Origin: an uncultured Collinsella sp.
GTDB lineage: Bacteria; Actinomycetota; Coriobacteriia; Coriobacteriales; Coriobacteriaceae
DNA length: 23,826 bases
NCBI GenBank assembly: GCA_900545165.1
Contig: UQYA01000020.1
Span: 1-23,826, forward strand
Direction: 5' to 3'
In this document: positions 6,008 to 13,718 of the stretch, in pieces
How the letters are laid out: each line of letters begins with the position of its first letter
Numbering within the stretch: the stretch's first letter is position 1
Position numbers and translations under genes: made by a program
Notes under the pieces: model-generated
Seen by the model: the letters and a program-made list of their open reading frames with translations, nothing else
What the model was told of the DNA's origin: nothing
Database searches by the model: none

Positions 6008-7645
6008 TCAGTGCTCGTAGATCAGGTTGCCGGCTAGGTAGGTGGCTTGGACTTTGGTGGCTTGGAGTTCTTGGGGGTCGATGGTGAGCGGGTTTTGGTC
6101 CAGGACTACCAGGTCGGCATACTTGCCGGGCTCCAAGCTGCCGAGGTTTTGCTCGTCGCCTGCCGCATAGGCGCTACCCAGGGTGTAGTTGCGCAGGGCT
6201 GTAGCCGCATCGATGCGCTCGCTGGGAAGCCAGCCGCCCTCGGGCCAGTGGCTGCGAGGGTCTTGGCGCGTGATGGCCGTGTAGAGCACGTTCATGCTGG
6301 TAACGGCTGTGATGGGGCTATCGGTGCCGAAGGCTTGGCGGATGCCGCGCTGCTTATAGGTCGCAAACGGCCACATGATGCGGCTGCGCTCCAGGCCCAG
6401 ATCGCGCTCCGGTCCACCCGGGTCGAGTGTAATGTGACAGGGCTGGCTCGAGGCAACGACGTTAAGCTTGCGTAGACGATCGATGTCCTCGGGCAAGAGG
6501 TTCTCCAGATGCTCGAGCGTGTTATGGCCGTGCTGGGGCAGGCCGTACAGTTCGGCGGCCTCCTCAAAGATATCGAGCGCGGCATGGATGGCACCGTCGC
6601 CGATGACATGGATGCGCACGGTATGGCCGCGCTCCGCGGCCGCCAGAACCAGCTTGCGCATGCGCTCGGCAGGAACCGTCAGGCGACCTTGATCGCCCGG
6701 GAAGCGCGGGTTGGTATAGGGCTCGGTGAGATAGGCCGTGTGTTCGCTCGACACGCCGTCGAAGAACTGCTTAAAGCCTGGCGCCGAAAGCAGCGCGTTG
6801 TTCGCGTAACGTACCTGCAGCTCTTCCAAGCGTGATTGGTCATCCAGCAGCGTGGGAAACAAATGGGCTCGGATGCCCAACTTGCCGACTGCCTGCAGTT
6901 TGTCGTAGACGTCGTCGCGGATAAAATCGCAGCCCGGCATGGGCATGAGCGACATATCGCATATCGAGGTGATGCCCTGCTCGGCCATACGCCTCATTTG
7001 ATCGGCGTAAGCGCTTGCAATGCGATCCTCGCCCAGCCATTCAAGACAGCGCGGCAGCAGCTGCATAGCAGCTGCCTCGTGGGCGATACCCGTAAGCTCA
7101 CCGTTTGAGTCTTTGTCGTAACTGCCACCCGCCGGAGGCTCGCTGTCGCGTGTCACGCCGAGGGCTTCGAGTGCGCGGCTGTTGAGCCAAAGCGTGTGCC
7201 CGTCGCCCGAATACATAGCGCAGGGACGATCGGGGAATGCCGCATCGAGCGACGCCTTGGTAGGATGCTCGGGCGGGTCCCAACGGTAGTCGCGCCAGCC
7301 CTGCGTCACAACCCAAGCGTCGTCGGGCAGGTCCTGGGAAAACTCGAGCGCATGTTGCACCAGCGCCGCCTCGGACGTGCCCATATCCATGAGCATGTAC
7401 GGCGAGGAACCGACCGAGGTATGGAAGAAGTGCAGATGAGCGTCATGGAAACCGGGGCAGACAAACTGCTCGCCGCAGTCGATAACCGACGTGGCGGCGG
7501 GAGCGGCGGCGATCACGTCATCGGGCGCACCGACTGCGACGATACGGTCGCCTGCGATGGCAATCGCCAGCTCGCGGGCGGTATCGATGCCGTCTTGGGC
7601 GGTAAAAACGTTCTTGGAGCGGATAATCCGATCGATATGTTGCAT
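6008..7645 (-). CDS. YtcJ-type metal-dependent amidohydrolase
   Basis: A cytoplasmic TIM-barrel hydrolase of the YtcJ/COG1574 type, about 545 aa. Metal ligands are visible in GFHDAHLHF (H70, H72 counted from this start), in HVIGDGAIHAALD, and in the AFGTDSPI aspartate motif. The N-terminal strand (IIRSKNVFTAQDG...GDRIVAVG) and C-terminal LGSLEPGKYADLVVLDQNP make the small beta domain typical of the superfamily. Three close ATGs are possible (7645, 7651, 7657); none has a strong ribosome-binding site, and I used the last. The open frame continues far upstream antisense to the M20 gene, but that part is not coding. It diverges from the M20 amidohydrolase gene, which suggests shared regulation. 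The natural substrate of this group is mostly unknown. Confidence 0.9.
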   Translation of the reverse strand: MQHIDRIIRSKNVFTAQDGIDTARELAIAIAGDRIVAVGAPDDVIAAAPAATSVIDCGEQFVCPGFHDAHLHFFHTSVGSSPYMLMDMGTSEAALVQHALEFSQDLPDDAWVVTQGWRDYRWDPPEHPTKASLDAAFPDRPCAMYSGDGHTLWLNSRALEALGVTRDSEPPAGGSYDKDSNGELTGIAHEAAAMQLLPRCLEWLGEDRIASAYADQMRRMAEQGITSICDMSLMPMPGCDFIRDDVYDKLQAVGKLGIRAHLFPTLLDDQSRLEELQVRYANNALLSAPGFKQFFDGVSSEHTAYLTEPYTNPRFPGDQGRLTVPAERMRKLVLAAAERGHTVRIHVIGDGAIHAALDIFEEAAELYGLPQHGHNTLEHLENLLPEDIDRLRKLNVVASSQPCHITLDPGGPERDLGLERSRIMWPFATYKQRGIRQAFGTDSPITAVTSMNVLYTAITRQDPRSHWPEGGWLPSERIDAATALRNYTLGSAYAAGDEQNLGSLEPGKYADLVVLDQNPLTIDPQELQATKVQATYLAGNLIYEH

Positions 7646-7683
7646 GGGCATCCCCATCTCTGGCAGGAAATTCAACACCCCCG

Positions 7684-7762
7684 AGTGTACTCCCCCGCCC
7701 TTGTAACAAAACCCCAAGCGGCAAACGGCAACTTTACCAGCCCTAGCGGCAGGTGGCATACT
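7684..7762. promoter_or_regulatory. Divergent promoter region between the two amidohydrolase genes
   Basis: Rightward: TTTACC (7733-7738) and CATACT (7757-7762) with an 18-base spacer precede the M20 gene. Leftward: GTTTTG and TACACT (7689-7684) with a 17-base spacer precede the YtcJ-type gene. Both are partial matches to sigma-70-type consensus. The placement in a 168-base divergent gap makes some promoter pair here likely, but the exact boxes are uncertain. Confidence 0.35.
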
Positions 7763-7813
7763 GGAGAGAGCCTGTACGATTTTGCGATCAACCCAGCAAG
7801 GAGCAAATCGACC

Positions 7814-9277
7814 ATGACGAAGACCAAGGCACAGCAGATTATGGCGGCGACCGAGGCTCGCGCGGCTGACGACGTCACCGCAGCCATCAAAGATATCGCT
7901 ACCGAGTTTGAACCATATATCATCAAGCAGCGCCGGCACTTCCATAAGCACCCGGAGCTGAGCCTTGCCGAGGAGCGCACGACCTCCGACATCGCCAACC
8001 AGCTCGACGCCATGAATATCCCCTACGAGCGTCCGCTCAAGACCGGCTTGGTGGCAACGCTTCGCGGTACCGCGCCGGATGCCTACCGCGAGGACGGCAC
8101 GCCACGCCGCCGCATCCTGCTGCGCGCCGACATCGACGCCCTGCCCGTCACCGAGCAGACCGGCGAAGAGTTCGCCAGCGTCAACGAGGGCTGCATGCAC
8201 GCCTGCGGCCACGACTGCCATATCGCCATGATGCTCGGCACGCTGCAAATCCTGCGCCATATGACCGACGACATCCACGGCGAAGTTCGCATCGTATTCC
8301 AGCCCAGCGAGGAAAACGGCCAGGGCGCCAAGCTCATGATCGGCACGGGTGTGCTCGACGGCGTCGATGGCGCCTACGCCGCGCACATTTGGAGTGAGGT
8401 CGACGCCGGCACCGTGAGCTGCGAGCCCGGTCCGCGCATGGCCAATACCGACTGGTTCCGCATCGACGTCCGCGGCACCTCGTGCCATGGCGCCATGCCC
8501 CAGCGAGGTCACGACGCCGTCATGGTTGCCGCCGAGATCGTCAACGCCCTGCAAACCATCGTTTCGCGCGAAATCAGCCCCTACGAGCCGGCCGTCATCA
8601 CCGTCGGCGAGCTGCACGGCGGCACCGCGCGCAACGTTATCGCCGGCACGGCCTACCTCGCCGGCACAGTGCGCACCTACGGCGATTCGACCCACGAGGA
8701 AATGCCGGAGCTCATGCGCCGCATCGTGGAGCATACCGCGGCAGCTCTGGGCGCCGAGGCAGAGCTCACCGACTACACCATCGCCAACTACAAGGTCGAA
8801 AACGACGCCGCCTCGAGCGAGCGCTGCCGTCAGGCTGTAATCAAGTGCCTGGGCCCCACCGGCCAAGGCCATTATCGCGGCACGCTTTCGGGCGAGGATT
8901 TTTCGGAGTACCTGCGTCGCGTACCGGGCGTGCTCGCCTTTGTAGGTACGCGCAACCCCAAGATTGGCGCCACGTACGCCCAACATTCCTGCTTCTACAA
9001 GATCGACGAGACCGTGCTGGCAAAGGGCTCCATGGTGGCCGCCCAGTATGCTATCGACTTTTTGGCCGAGCCCACGCAAGAGGAGCTCGACGGCCCCGCG
9101 ATTACCGCGGTCGCCGAAACCAACCCCGATCTGGCCGCCAAGTTGCGCTCTGCCAAGGCGACGACCGCCGAGGCTCGCGACGCCATCCATGATGCCCGAA
9201 CGGCTCGCCATGCCGCGATCAAGGGCATCCACGACGCACGCGCTGCTGCACGCCGCGAGGAGAAGCACGACGAGTAG
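7814..9277 (+). CDS. M20-family amidohydrolase (M20D, aminoacylase/hippurate-hydrolase-like)
   Basis: A two-domain zinc or manganese amidohydrolase of 487 aa that removes acyl or peptide groups from amino-acid conjugates. Motifs in order are RRHFHKHPELSLAE (residues 41-53), ILLRADIDALPVTE (101-114), CMHACGHDCH (C131, H133, H136), FQPSEENGQGA (E166/E167), the dimerisation-domain GTSCHGAMPQRGHDAV, and GTLSGEDFSEYLRRVPG near the end of the catalytic domain. The ATG at 7814 follows AAGGAG (7798-7803); the open frame upstream to 7196 is antisense to the neighbour and has no support. A tail of about 45 residues rich in Ala, Arg, Lys and His (AKLRSAKATTAEAR...HDARAAARREEKHDE) follows the normal family end and is unusual. 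Physiological substrate unknown. Confidence 0.95.
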   Translation: MTKTKAQQIMAATEARAADDVTAAIKDIATEFEPYIIKQRRHFHKHPELSLAEERTTSDIANQLDAMNIPYERPLKTGLVATLRGTAPDAYREDGTPRRRILLRADIDALPVTEQTGEEFASVNEGCMHACGHDCHIAMMLGTLQILRHMTDDIHGEVRIVFQPSEENGQGAKLMIGTGVLDGVDGAYAAHIWSEVDAGTVSCEPGPRMANTDWFRIDVRGTSCHGAMPQRGHDAVMVAAEIVNALQTIVSREISPYEPAVITVGELHGGTARNVIAGTAYLAGTVRTYGDSTHEEMPELMRRIVEHTAAALGAEAELTDYTIANYKVENDAASSERCRQAVIKCLGPTGQGHYRGTLSGEDFSEYLRRVPGVLAFVGTRNPKIGATYAQHSCFYKIDETVLAKGSMVAAQYAIDFLAEPTQEELDGPAITAVAETNPDLAAKLRSAKATTAEARDAIHDARTARHAAIKGIHDARAAARREEKHDE

Positions 9278-9312
9278 TCGTCACACCCATCCATAACAGC
9301 CCGGCTAAAGCA

Positions 9313-9350
9313 GAGCGGGGGCGGACGTTTCGACACGTCCGCCCCCGCTC
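9313..9350. terminator. Strong terminator hairpin between convergent genes
   Basis: A perfect 16-bp stem (GAGCGGGGGCGGACGT at 9313-9328 with 9335-9350) and a 6-base loop, followed on the plus strand by CATTCTT. It ends the M20 gene and can also act on leftward transcripts from the zinc-ribbon protein gene, since the structure is symmetric and T-rich sequence follows on both sides. Confidence 0.8.
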
Positions 9351-9362
9351 ATTCTTCAAGCG

Positions 9363-9390
9363 CTATTTCTACTATTTCTACCCTGTCCCC
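9363..9390. repeat. Tandem CTATTTCTA repeat next to a CCTGTCCCC motif
   Basis: CTATTTCTA occurs twice head to tail (9363-9371 and 9372-9380) and is followed directly by CCCTGTCCCC (9381-9390). The latter matches the core of the hairpin repeat family seen at 12029-12072 and 16893-16931. It lies just beyond the stop codon of the zinc-ribbon protein gene. Confidence 0.5.
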
Positions 9391-9408
9391 AAATGGCAGA
9401 CGGCATGG

Positions 9409-10692
9409 CTACTCGTCCTGAGGTTCCTCGTCGGAGCTTGGCTCGGACGCCGACTCAGGTGCAGGTGCCGGCTCAGGCGCAGGCTCAGGTGCAGGCTCGG
9501 ACTCAGATGCCGTCTCAGGCTCGGGCGCCGGCTCAGGCTCGGTCGCGGGAGCGGGTGCAGGTGCCGGCGAAGCATCCGGAGCACCGTAACCCGAAGGGGT
9601 GGACTTCTTCTCGAAGGGCAACACAAAAGTCAGGACGTCGTCCTTATCCTCATCGGCCCACTCGCTTGCATAGCGTGCGGCCCAATAGCCAACGGCACGG
9701 TGCTTGAGCATCTTGCCAAAGACCGTAAGAAATACGGTGACGAAAGCGACCAGCACCAAGAACAGCGCGAGCGTGACGCCGCCGCCGGTAACAATTGCCT
9801 CAATACCCGTAGGACGATAGTAGTAGCTATACATACCGACAGAGGCAATGGCGCCAAAGACGACCGTCAAGATCCATGTGACAACGTTGGCGACCAGGCC
9901 CGTCAAAAACTCGGGAAGGAACGAAGCACAGAACAGCTTGGTCTTGTTGTGCTTAAACGCCGCCCAGACCCTATCGAGCGAAAACGCGCTCTCGACACGC
10001 CCGGTCACCGCAAAGTGCATCACGGCGATGTCGGCGAACATCTTAAAGAAGACACCCAGAATCGCCGAGGCAATTAGCGCCAGGACAAGCAGGCCGAGCG
10101 AACCGAACAGCGCAGCCTCGAGCGCATAAGAGCCGTAATAAGAATACGAGCTCGCGGCGCCAATTACCACGCCCTCCACCAGCGAAAGCACTACACCGAT
10201 AACGGGAATGGCAGCGATAACCTCGAGCACGACCGAAATAACGCTCGAAAAGACTCCGAGACCAAACGACGTGGAACGCATGAGTGGACGGTCCATGCCG
10301 TCATCGACCTTGAGCGACAGATCACGGCCCCACTCGATACCGAAGCCGGAACCGCACACACTCGCAATGCAAGCTGCCAAAAAGCCGATGGCAGCCGCAA
10401 TGCCGCCAATAACGGGAATAAACAACACGAGCACCGACACAACGCAAATCAGCGCCGGCAAAAACGCGATTTGGCATACACGCTGAAGCACGCCCGGAGT
10501 CTTGGTCATATCTTGGAACGCCTGAGCCACACAGCCCTTTGGCACATTCGCCACGGGCGGCTGCGGAACAAACTGCTGGGGCTGAGGCTGTCCCTGGGGA
10601 GCGGGGCCAGCGGCACCGGCATTAGGAGCACCACACACGCCGCAGAACTTGTCGTTATCGCCCATGGGGGCGCCACACTGCGAGCAGAACAT
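9409..10692 (-). CDS. Zinc-ribbon polytopic membrane protein with a Pro/Ala/Glu tail
   Basis: A 427-aa protein. It starts MFCSQCGAPMGDNDKFCGVCGAPN: four cysteines (C3, C6, C17, C20) in two CxxC knuckles form a zinc ribbon. A Pro/Gln-rich linker follows, then about six hydrophobic segments (for example LPALICVVSVLVLFIPVIGGIAAA and FGSLGLLVLALIASAILGVFF). The last 65 or so residues are a low-complexity Ala-Pro-Glu tail. I chose ATG 10692, directly before the first CxxC, with AAGGGATG upstream; a longer frame to 10764 would put unrelated residues before the ribbon. The membrane part resembles DUF4013-like proteins, but I am not sure of the family. Function unknown. The tail sequence is repetitive, so length variation between strains is likely. 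Confidence 0.85.
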   Translation of the reverse strand: MFCSQCGAPMGDNDKFCGVCGAPNAGAAGPAPQGQPQPQQFVPQPPVANVPKGCVAQAFQDMTKTPGVLQRVCQIAFLPALICVVSVLVLFIPVIGGIAAAIGFLAACIASVCGSGFGIEWGRDLSLKVDDGMDRPLMRSTSFGLGVFSSVISVVLEVIAAIPVIGVVLSLVEGVVIGAASSYSYYGSYALEAALFGSLGLLVLALIASAILGVFFKMFADIAVMHFAVTGRVESAFSLDRVWAAFKHNKTKLFCASFLPEFLTGLVANVVTWILTVVFGAIASVGMYSYYYRPTGIEAIVTGGGVTLALFLVLVAFVTVFLTVFGKMLKHRAVGYWAARYASEWADEDKDDVLTFVLPFEKKSTPSGYGAPDASPAPAPAPATEPEPAPEPETASESEPAPEPAPEPAPAPESASEPSSDEEPQDE

Positions 10693-10841
10693 AGAATCAT
10701 CCCTTCGTATCTTGAACGAATCACTTGGATCGCAAACGATGTCTTTAGCATCATTATTGCCCAATGTGGGGTCAAATACTCAAAGATGACCGATTTGCAA
10801 GGTACACGGCGCCAGCAGGCGGTTCGTTGAATACGTCTGTG

Positions 10842-11864
10842 CTAGTTCGTTCCGCGGAAGCCCTTGCCGACGATCTCGGAGCTGTCGACGATCGTGATAA
10901 AGGCACCCGGATCGACTTCGCGCGCATAGCGGCGCAGTTGCACGGCCTCGCGACGGCTCAGCACGCTCATGATCACCGTCACGCACTTGCCCGAGAAGGC
11001 ACCGTAGCCGCGACTGATGGTCGCCGTACGGTTGAGATGCTTGACGATAAACTCCTCGACCTTAAGGGGCTCGGAGCAAATGACCGTGCAGACTTTGCGC
11101 AGGTGAATGCTCTCAATGGCTTTGTCGACCACAAGCGTCTTGGCAAACAGGCCGAGCACACAATACAGACCGACACGCGGGCCATACAAAAAGGCCGCGA
11201 TGGCCACGATGCCGATATCAACCAACAGCAGCGCGCGGCCAATCTCGAGCGTCGTGCGGCGCTTGAGGATCATGGCAAGAATGTCCGTGCCGCCCGTCGA
11301 GGCGCCAATATCAAAGACAATAGCGCTGCCGAGCGCCGGCAAGATGACGGCAAAGCACAGGTCGAGCCACATATCACCCGTCAGAGAGACATCGGTCGGA
11401 ATAAAAAGCTCAAACAGCGAAACATAGGCCGAAAGCGCAAACGAGGCGAAGACGCTCCACAGGATTGCCTTGCGCTCCAAAAAGATAAAGCCCAAGACGA
11501 CGAGAACCGCGTTGATAATCCACATAAAAACGCCGACGGGCAGGGTCGGGAACAGCGTGGACAGAATGACCGACACGCCCGAGGTGCCGCCAAAAGCAAA
11601 GTGATTAGGGGTTTTAAACGCAACGATGGCGAAGGCCGTAAGAATCAGGCCCAGATTGAGCTCGGCAAAAAAGCGCGGGAAGCCCGGCTCCTGGCTGCGC
11701 TTTTGACCGACACGCTCGCCGCGCTCGATATCGGTGCGATCAACCACGCGCTCCATCGGCACCACGGGAGGACGATGCACCTCCTCGGCAGCACGCGATG
11801 CCGCCTCTGCCGCGGCGGCCTCAATTGCCCATGCCTTGCTTTCTGTTTCGTGCTCGTCGGCCAT
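10842..11864 (-). CDS. YitT-family membrane protein (DUF161 plus DUF2179)
   Basis: A 340-aa protein with a charged, Ala/Glu-rich cytoplasmic N-terminus of about 65 residues. A YitT-type membrane domain of five or six segments follows (NLGLILTAFAIVAFKTPNHFAFGGTSGVSVIL, then IPALGSAIVFDIGASTGGTDILAMIL-like residues). A soluble C-terminal DUF2179 domain starts at about residue 250 and contains ISRGYGAFSGKCVTVIMSVLSRREAVQLRR and the closing DPGAFITIVDSSEIVGKGF. The GGTSG and GASTGGTDI motifs and this domain order are typical of the family. GAGGAG precedes the ATG. A weak promoter (TTGCAA at 11935-11930) lies upstream. Members are widespread; the transport substrate, if any, is not established. 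The long N-terminal extension is the only unusual part. Confidence 0.93.
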   Translation of the reverse strand: MADEHETESKAWAIEAAAAEAASRAAEEVHRPPVVPMERVVDRTDIERGERVGQKRSQEPGFPRFFAELNLGLILTAFAIVAFKTPNHFAFGGTSGVSVILSTLFPTLPVGVFMWIINAVLVVLGFIFLERKAILWSVFASFALSAYVSLFELFIPTDVSLTGDMWLDLCFAVILPALGSAIVFDIGASTGGTDILAMILKRRTTLEIGRALLLVDIGIVAIAAFLYGPRVGLYCVLGLFAKTLVVDKAIESIHLRKVCTVICSEPLKVEEFIVKHLNRTATISRGYGAFSGKCVTVIMSVLSRREAVQLRRYAREVDPGAFITIVDSSEIVGKGFRGTN

Positions 11865-11978
11865 TACGGCAACTCCTCGTTAACAATTTGGAAACAATGC
11901 GCTCATTAGGGTAACGCGGAACGCGGGGATTGCAACCCTTAGTTAGACGAGCGGTATGACTATATCGGGAGCGTACAG

Positions 11979-12018
11979 AAACGGCCGGCCACGCTTTTGC
12001 TTGCGCGGTCGGCCGTTT
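11979..12018 (-). terminator. Terminator of the amaP-DUF2273-asp23 operon
   Basis: On the minus strand AAACGGCCGACCGCGC (12018-12003) pairs with GCGTGGCCGGCCGTTT (11994-11979) with two mismatches, then CTGT. It lies about 50 bases after the asp23 stop codon. A separate REP-like hairpin sits between the two. Confidence 0.75.
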
Positions 12019-12028
12019 AATGTTTTCG

Positions 12029-12072
12029 CAGATAAAACCTGCTAAAACAAACCTGTTCCTTTTTGGAAGGTT
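12029..12072. repeat. Dispersed CCTGTYCC hairpin repeat, copy A
   Basis: This segment matches the reverse complement of 16888-16935 at 40 of 44 positions, including CAGATAAAACCTGC, AAACCTGT and CCTTTTTGG. Imperfect arms AACCT..AAAA and TTTTT..AGGTT surround an ACCTGTTCC core. It directly abuts the asp23 stop codon. Confidence 0.7.
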
Positions 12073-12592
12073 ATTCGTGCTGGCTGGTGCGGTGCTCGTA
12101 CTCCTCGGGGGTGATGACGTCCTCGATGCACAGGTTGACGCCCGCCACCTCAAGGCCGGTCATCGCGGCAAGGCGCTCGGTGACACGTGCCTTGACATCG
12201 TCGAAGATCGCAGGCGCATAGGCGCCGTACTCGATAATGACGGAGATGTTGACGACCACGCGATTGTCATCGGTGACCTCAACCGTCACGCCCTTGGTCA
12301 GATTCTCGGCACCAAACTGCTCCTGCACAAAGTGCATAAGGTTACCCTTCATGCCCAGGACGTGCGGCACCTCGCGGGTGGCCATGGCGACGATCTTCTC
12401 GATCACACCGTTGGAATAGGTCAGCGAGTCCTCGGACTCGTCTGTTTCCTCATCATCCTCGTCCGCGTCATCGGCGGACTCGGCCTCGACGAGCGCCTCA
12501 TCCTCGAGCGTCACATCCTCGGCTTCGGCGACGGCCGCCTCATTCTCCTCGAGCTCGGTATCGGCCACATCGACCTTCGTATTAAAAGCCAT
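12071..12592 (-). CDS. asp23: Asp23/Gls24 family envelope stress protein
   Basis: A 173-aa protein. The first 57 residues are very acidic (runs of Asp/Glu and Ala). The Asp23/Gls24 domain follows from about 58 to 160: LTYSNGVIEKIVAMATREVPHVLGMKG, VTVEVTDDNRVVVNISVIIEYG, then IFDDVKARVTERLAAMTGLEVAGVNLCIEDV. In other Gram-positives Asp23 coats the membrane through the anchor AmaP and responds to envelope stress. AAGGAGG lies before the ATG. It is the third gene of a leftward operon after amaP and the DUF2273 gene, 44 bases from the latter. The acidic N-terminal arm is longer than in Staphylococcus-type Asp23 and may mediate self- or partner binding (inference). Confidence 0.93.
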   Translation of the reverse strand: MAFNTKVDVADTELEENEAAVAEAEDVTLEDEALVEAESADDADEDDEETDESEDSLTYSNGVIEKIVAMATREVPHVLGMKGNLMHFVQEQFGAENLTKGVTVEVTDDNRVVVNISVIIEYGAYAPAIFDDVKARVTERLAAMTGLEVAGVNLCIEDVITPEEYEHRTSQHE

Positions 12593-12636
12593 GGTTCCTC
12601 CTTATGCCTGCCGCGGATGCGACAGTCGAATACATA

Positions 12637-13014
12637 TTAGCGGCCGCTAAACAAACGGCCGAAGAAGTTGACGATCCCGTTTTCGCCGTCGCGAATTTGG
12701 CCGATCACGGCGCCGATCAGCACGAAGAATGCAATGACGAGCGTGTCCCACAGGCCGAGCGTGAGCACCAACACGGCAAGGATAAAGCCAGCGACGGCAC
12801 CGAGCGTGGTGTTGGGATGACGCACAGCATAGCTCCAGATGGCAGCGCCCGTACCCTTGATGAGACCCATAGCCTCGTCAAAATCCGCGGACGCCGCGTC
12901 TTGTAACTCAGTTGCCTCTGCTTTGGAATCAACAGGGTCGCTCGCCGGCGTGGCGCTCTGGTCAATCGTCAGGCGCGGCGTACGAGCGGTCTTATCTTGA
13001 TTGGTATCACTCAC
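12637..13014 (-). CDS. DUF2273 small membrane protein of the Asp23 operon
   Basis: A 125-aa protein with a soluble Ala/Thr/Asp-rich N-terminus (about 60 residues) and two adjacent membrane segments (about 70-87 and 89-106, GAVAGFILAVLVLTLGLWDTLVIAFFVLIGAVIGQI), then a short basic end. This matches the DUF2273 pattern found beside Asp23 and AmaP genes. I chose GTG 13014, which overlaps the amaP stop by 8 bases and has GGAGG upstream; the open frame continues upstream to 13227 in amaP but without support. Tight overlap implies translational coupling with amaP. The molecular function is not known; co-occurrence suggests it helps organise the Asp23 membrane complex. Confidence 0.9.
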   Translation of the reverse strand: MSDTNQDKTARTPRLTIDQSATPASDPVDSKAEATELQDAASADFDEAMGLIKGTGAAIWSYAVRHPNTTLGAVAGFILAVLVLTLGLWDTLVIAFFVLIGAVIGQIRDGENGIVNFFGRLFSGR

Positions 13015-13552
13015 CGGAAACCTCCACGGTCTGGACGGTAGTCTTGGACGGCAAAAAACGGACGCGCGTGGTCGTACCCGGCGTGCCGAGCATGGTGTCG
13101 CAAGCTTCCTCGATGCGCCGCTGCATCGCGGTAGCCAGAGATGCCACGTCCTTATCGTCAAGCGCGATAGCCTCGACCTTAAATCGGACGTGCGAATCGT
13201 CGGGGCCTTGGACGCGGGCCTCGACATGCTCGACCATCACGCGGTCGTCGCGCTCGGCAGCAGCCCTAGCACACGAAGAAAGCGCCGCAAGGGTGACCTC
13301 GATATTGCGCTCCCCCGCCGGATGCACGCAGGACGGCTCGCGACGAGCAAACATCAGGCGGAAGAAGCTTACCAGCACGCCAATCGCCACAACTCCGCCG
13401 CATGCCGTCACGACAATGCGCGGCATGGGGTCGCGCATCAGCAGCATAAAGCGATACGTATACGGCCCCCAAAACTGGCAGACAAGCGTACCCAGCGCCA
13501 CGATGGCGGCGGCAAGATACACGATCGCTAGGGCTCGTTTGAATACGCGCAC
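13007..13552 (-). CDS. amaP: Alkaline shock response membrane anchor AmaP
   Basis: A 181-aa protein with two membrane segments (about residues 8-27 and 46-66) and a cytoplasmic domain of about 110 residues. That domain's pattern (NIEVTLAALSSCARAAAERDDRVMVEHVEARVQ, then VRFKVEAIALDDKDVASLATAMQRRIEEACDTMLG) fits AmaP, which tethers Asp23 to the membrane. The start is GTG 13552 with AAGGGAG upstream. It is the first gene of the amaP-DUF2273-asp23 operon. A TATAAT box lies 51 bases upstream. The assignment rests mainly on topology plus operon context, which is well conserved in Gram-positive bacteria. Confidence 0.85.
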   Translation of the reverse strand: MRVFKRALAIVYLAAAIVALGTLVCQFWGPYTYRFMLLMRDPMPRIVVTACGGVVAIGVLVSFFRLMFARREPSCVHPAGERNIEVTLAALSSCARAAAERDDRVMVEHVEARVQGPDDSHVRFKVEAIALDDKDVASLATAMQRRIEEACDTMLGTPGTTTRVRFLPSKTTVQTVEVSGE

Positions 13553-13602
13553 GTGGCGCTCCCTTCAAATCTCGGCTCTCGAAATGCAAAACGGTTCGCA
13601 TC

Positions 13603-13608
13603 ATTATA
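13603..13608 (-). promoter_or_regulatory. -10 box of the amaP operon promoter
   Basis: A perfect TATAAT on the minus strand, giving a start near 13596 and a leader of about 45 bases. The -35 region lies inside the stem of the yebC terminator and is a poor match, so the promoter may depend on another factor or sigma. Confidence 0.45.
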
Positions 13609-13649
13609 AAAGAGCCGGGTCCGGTGCTCTACGCACGCGGATCCGGCTC
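13606..13649 (-). terminator. Terminator of yebC
   Basis: On the minus strand GAGCCGGATCCG (13649-13638) pairs with CGGACCCGGCTC-type sequence (13623-13612) with one mismatch, followed by TTTTATA. The T-tract overlaps the -10 box of the next operon. Confidence 0.8.
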
Positions 13650-13718
13650 ATCTATTCCACGAGGCTTGCATGCTCGCTTCATTATGCCCAGATATGCACG
13701 GCTTAACCCGTGCGGGCG

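Noticed and set aside
7658..9268. Upstream extension of the amidohydrolase frame to 1086 codons
   Set aside because: The added part is antisense to the well-supported M20 gene and matches no family; start codons with family-like context lie at 7645-7657.
10842..11909. A 381-codon plus-strand frame over the YitT-family gene
   Set aside because: Antisense to a clear YitT/DUF2179 protein; translation is rich in charged low-complexity residues and resembles no family.
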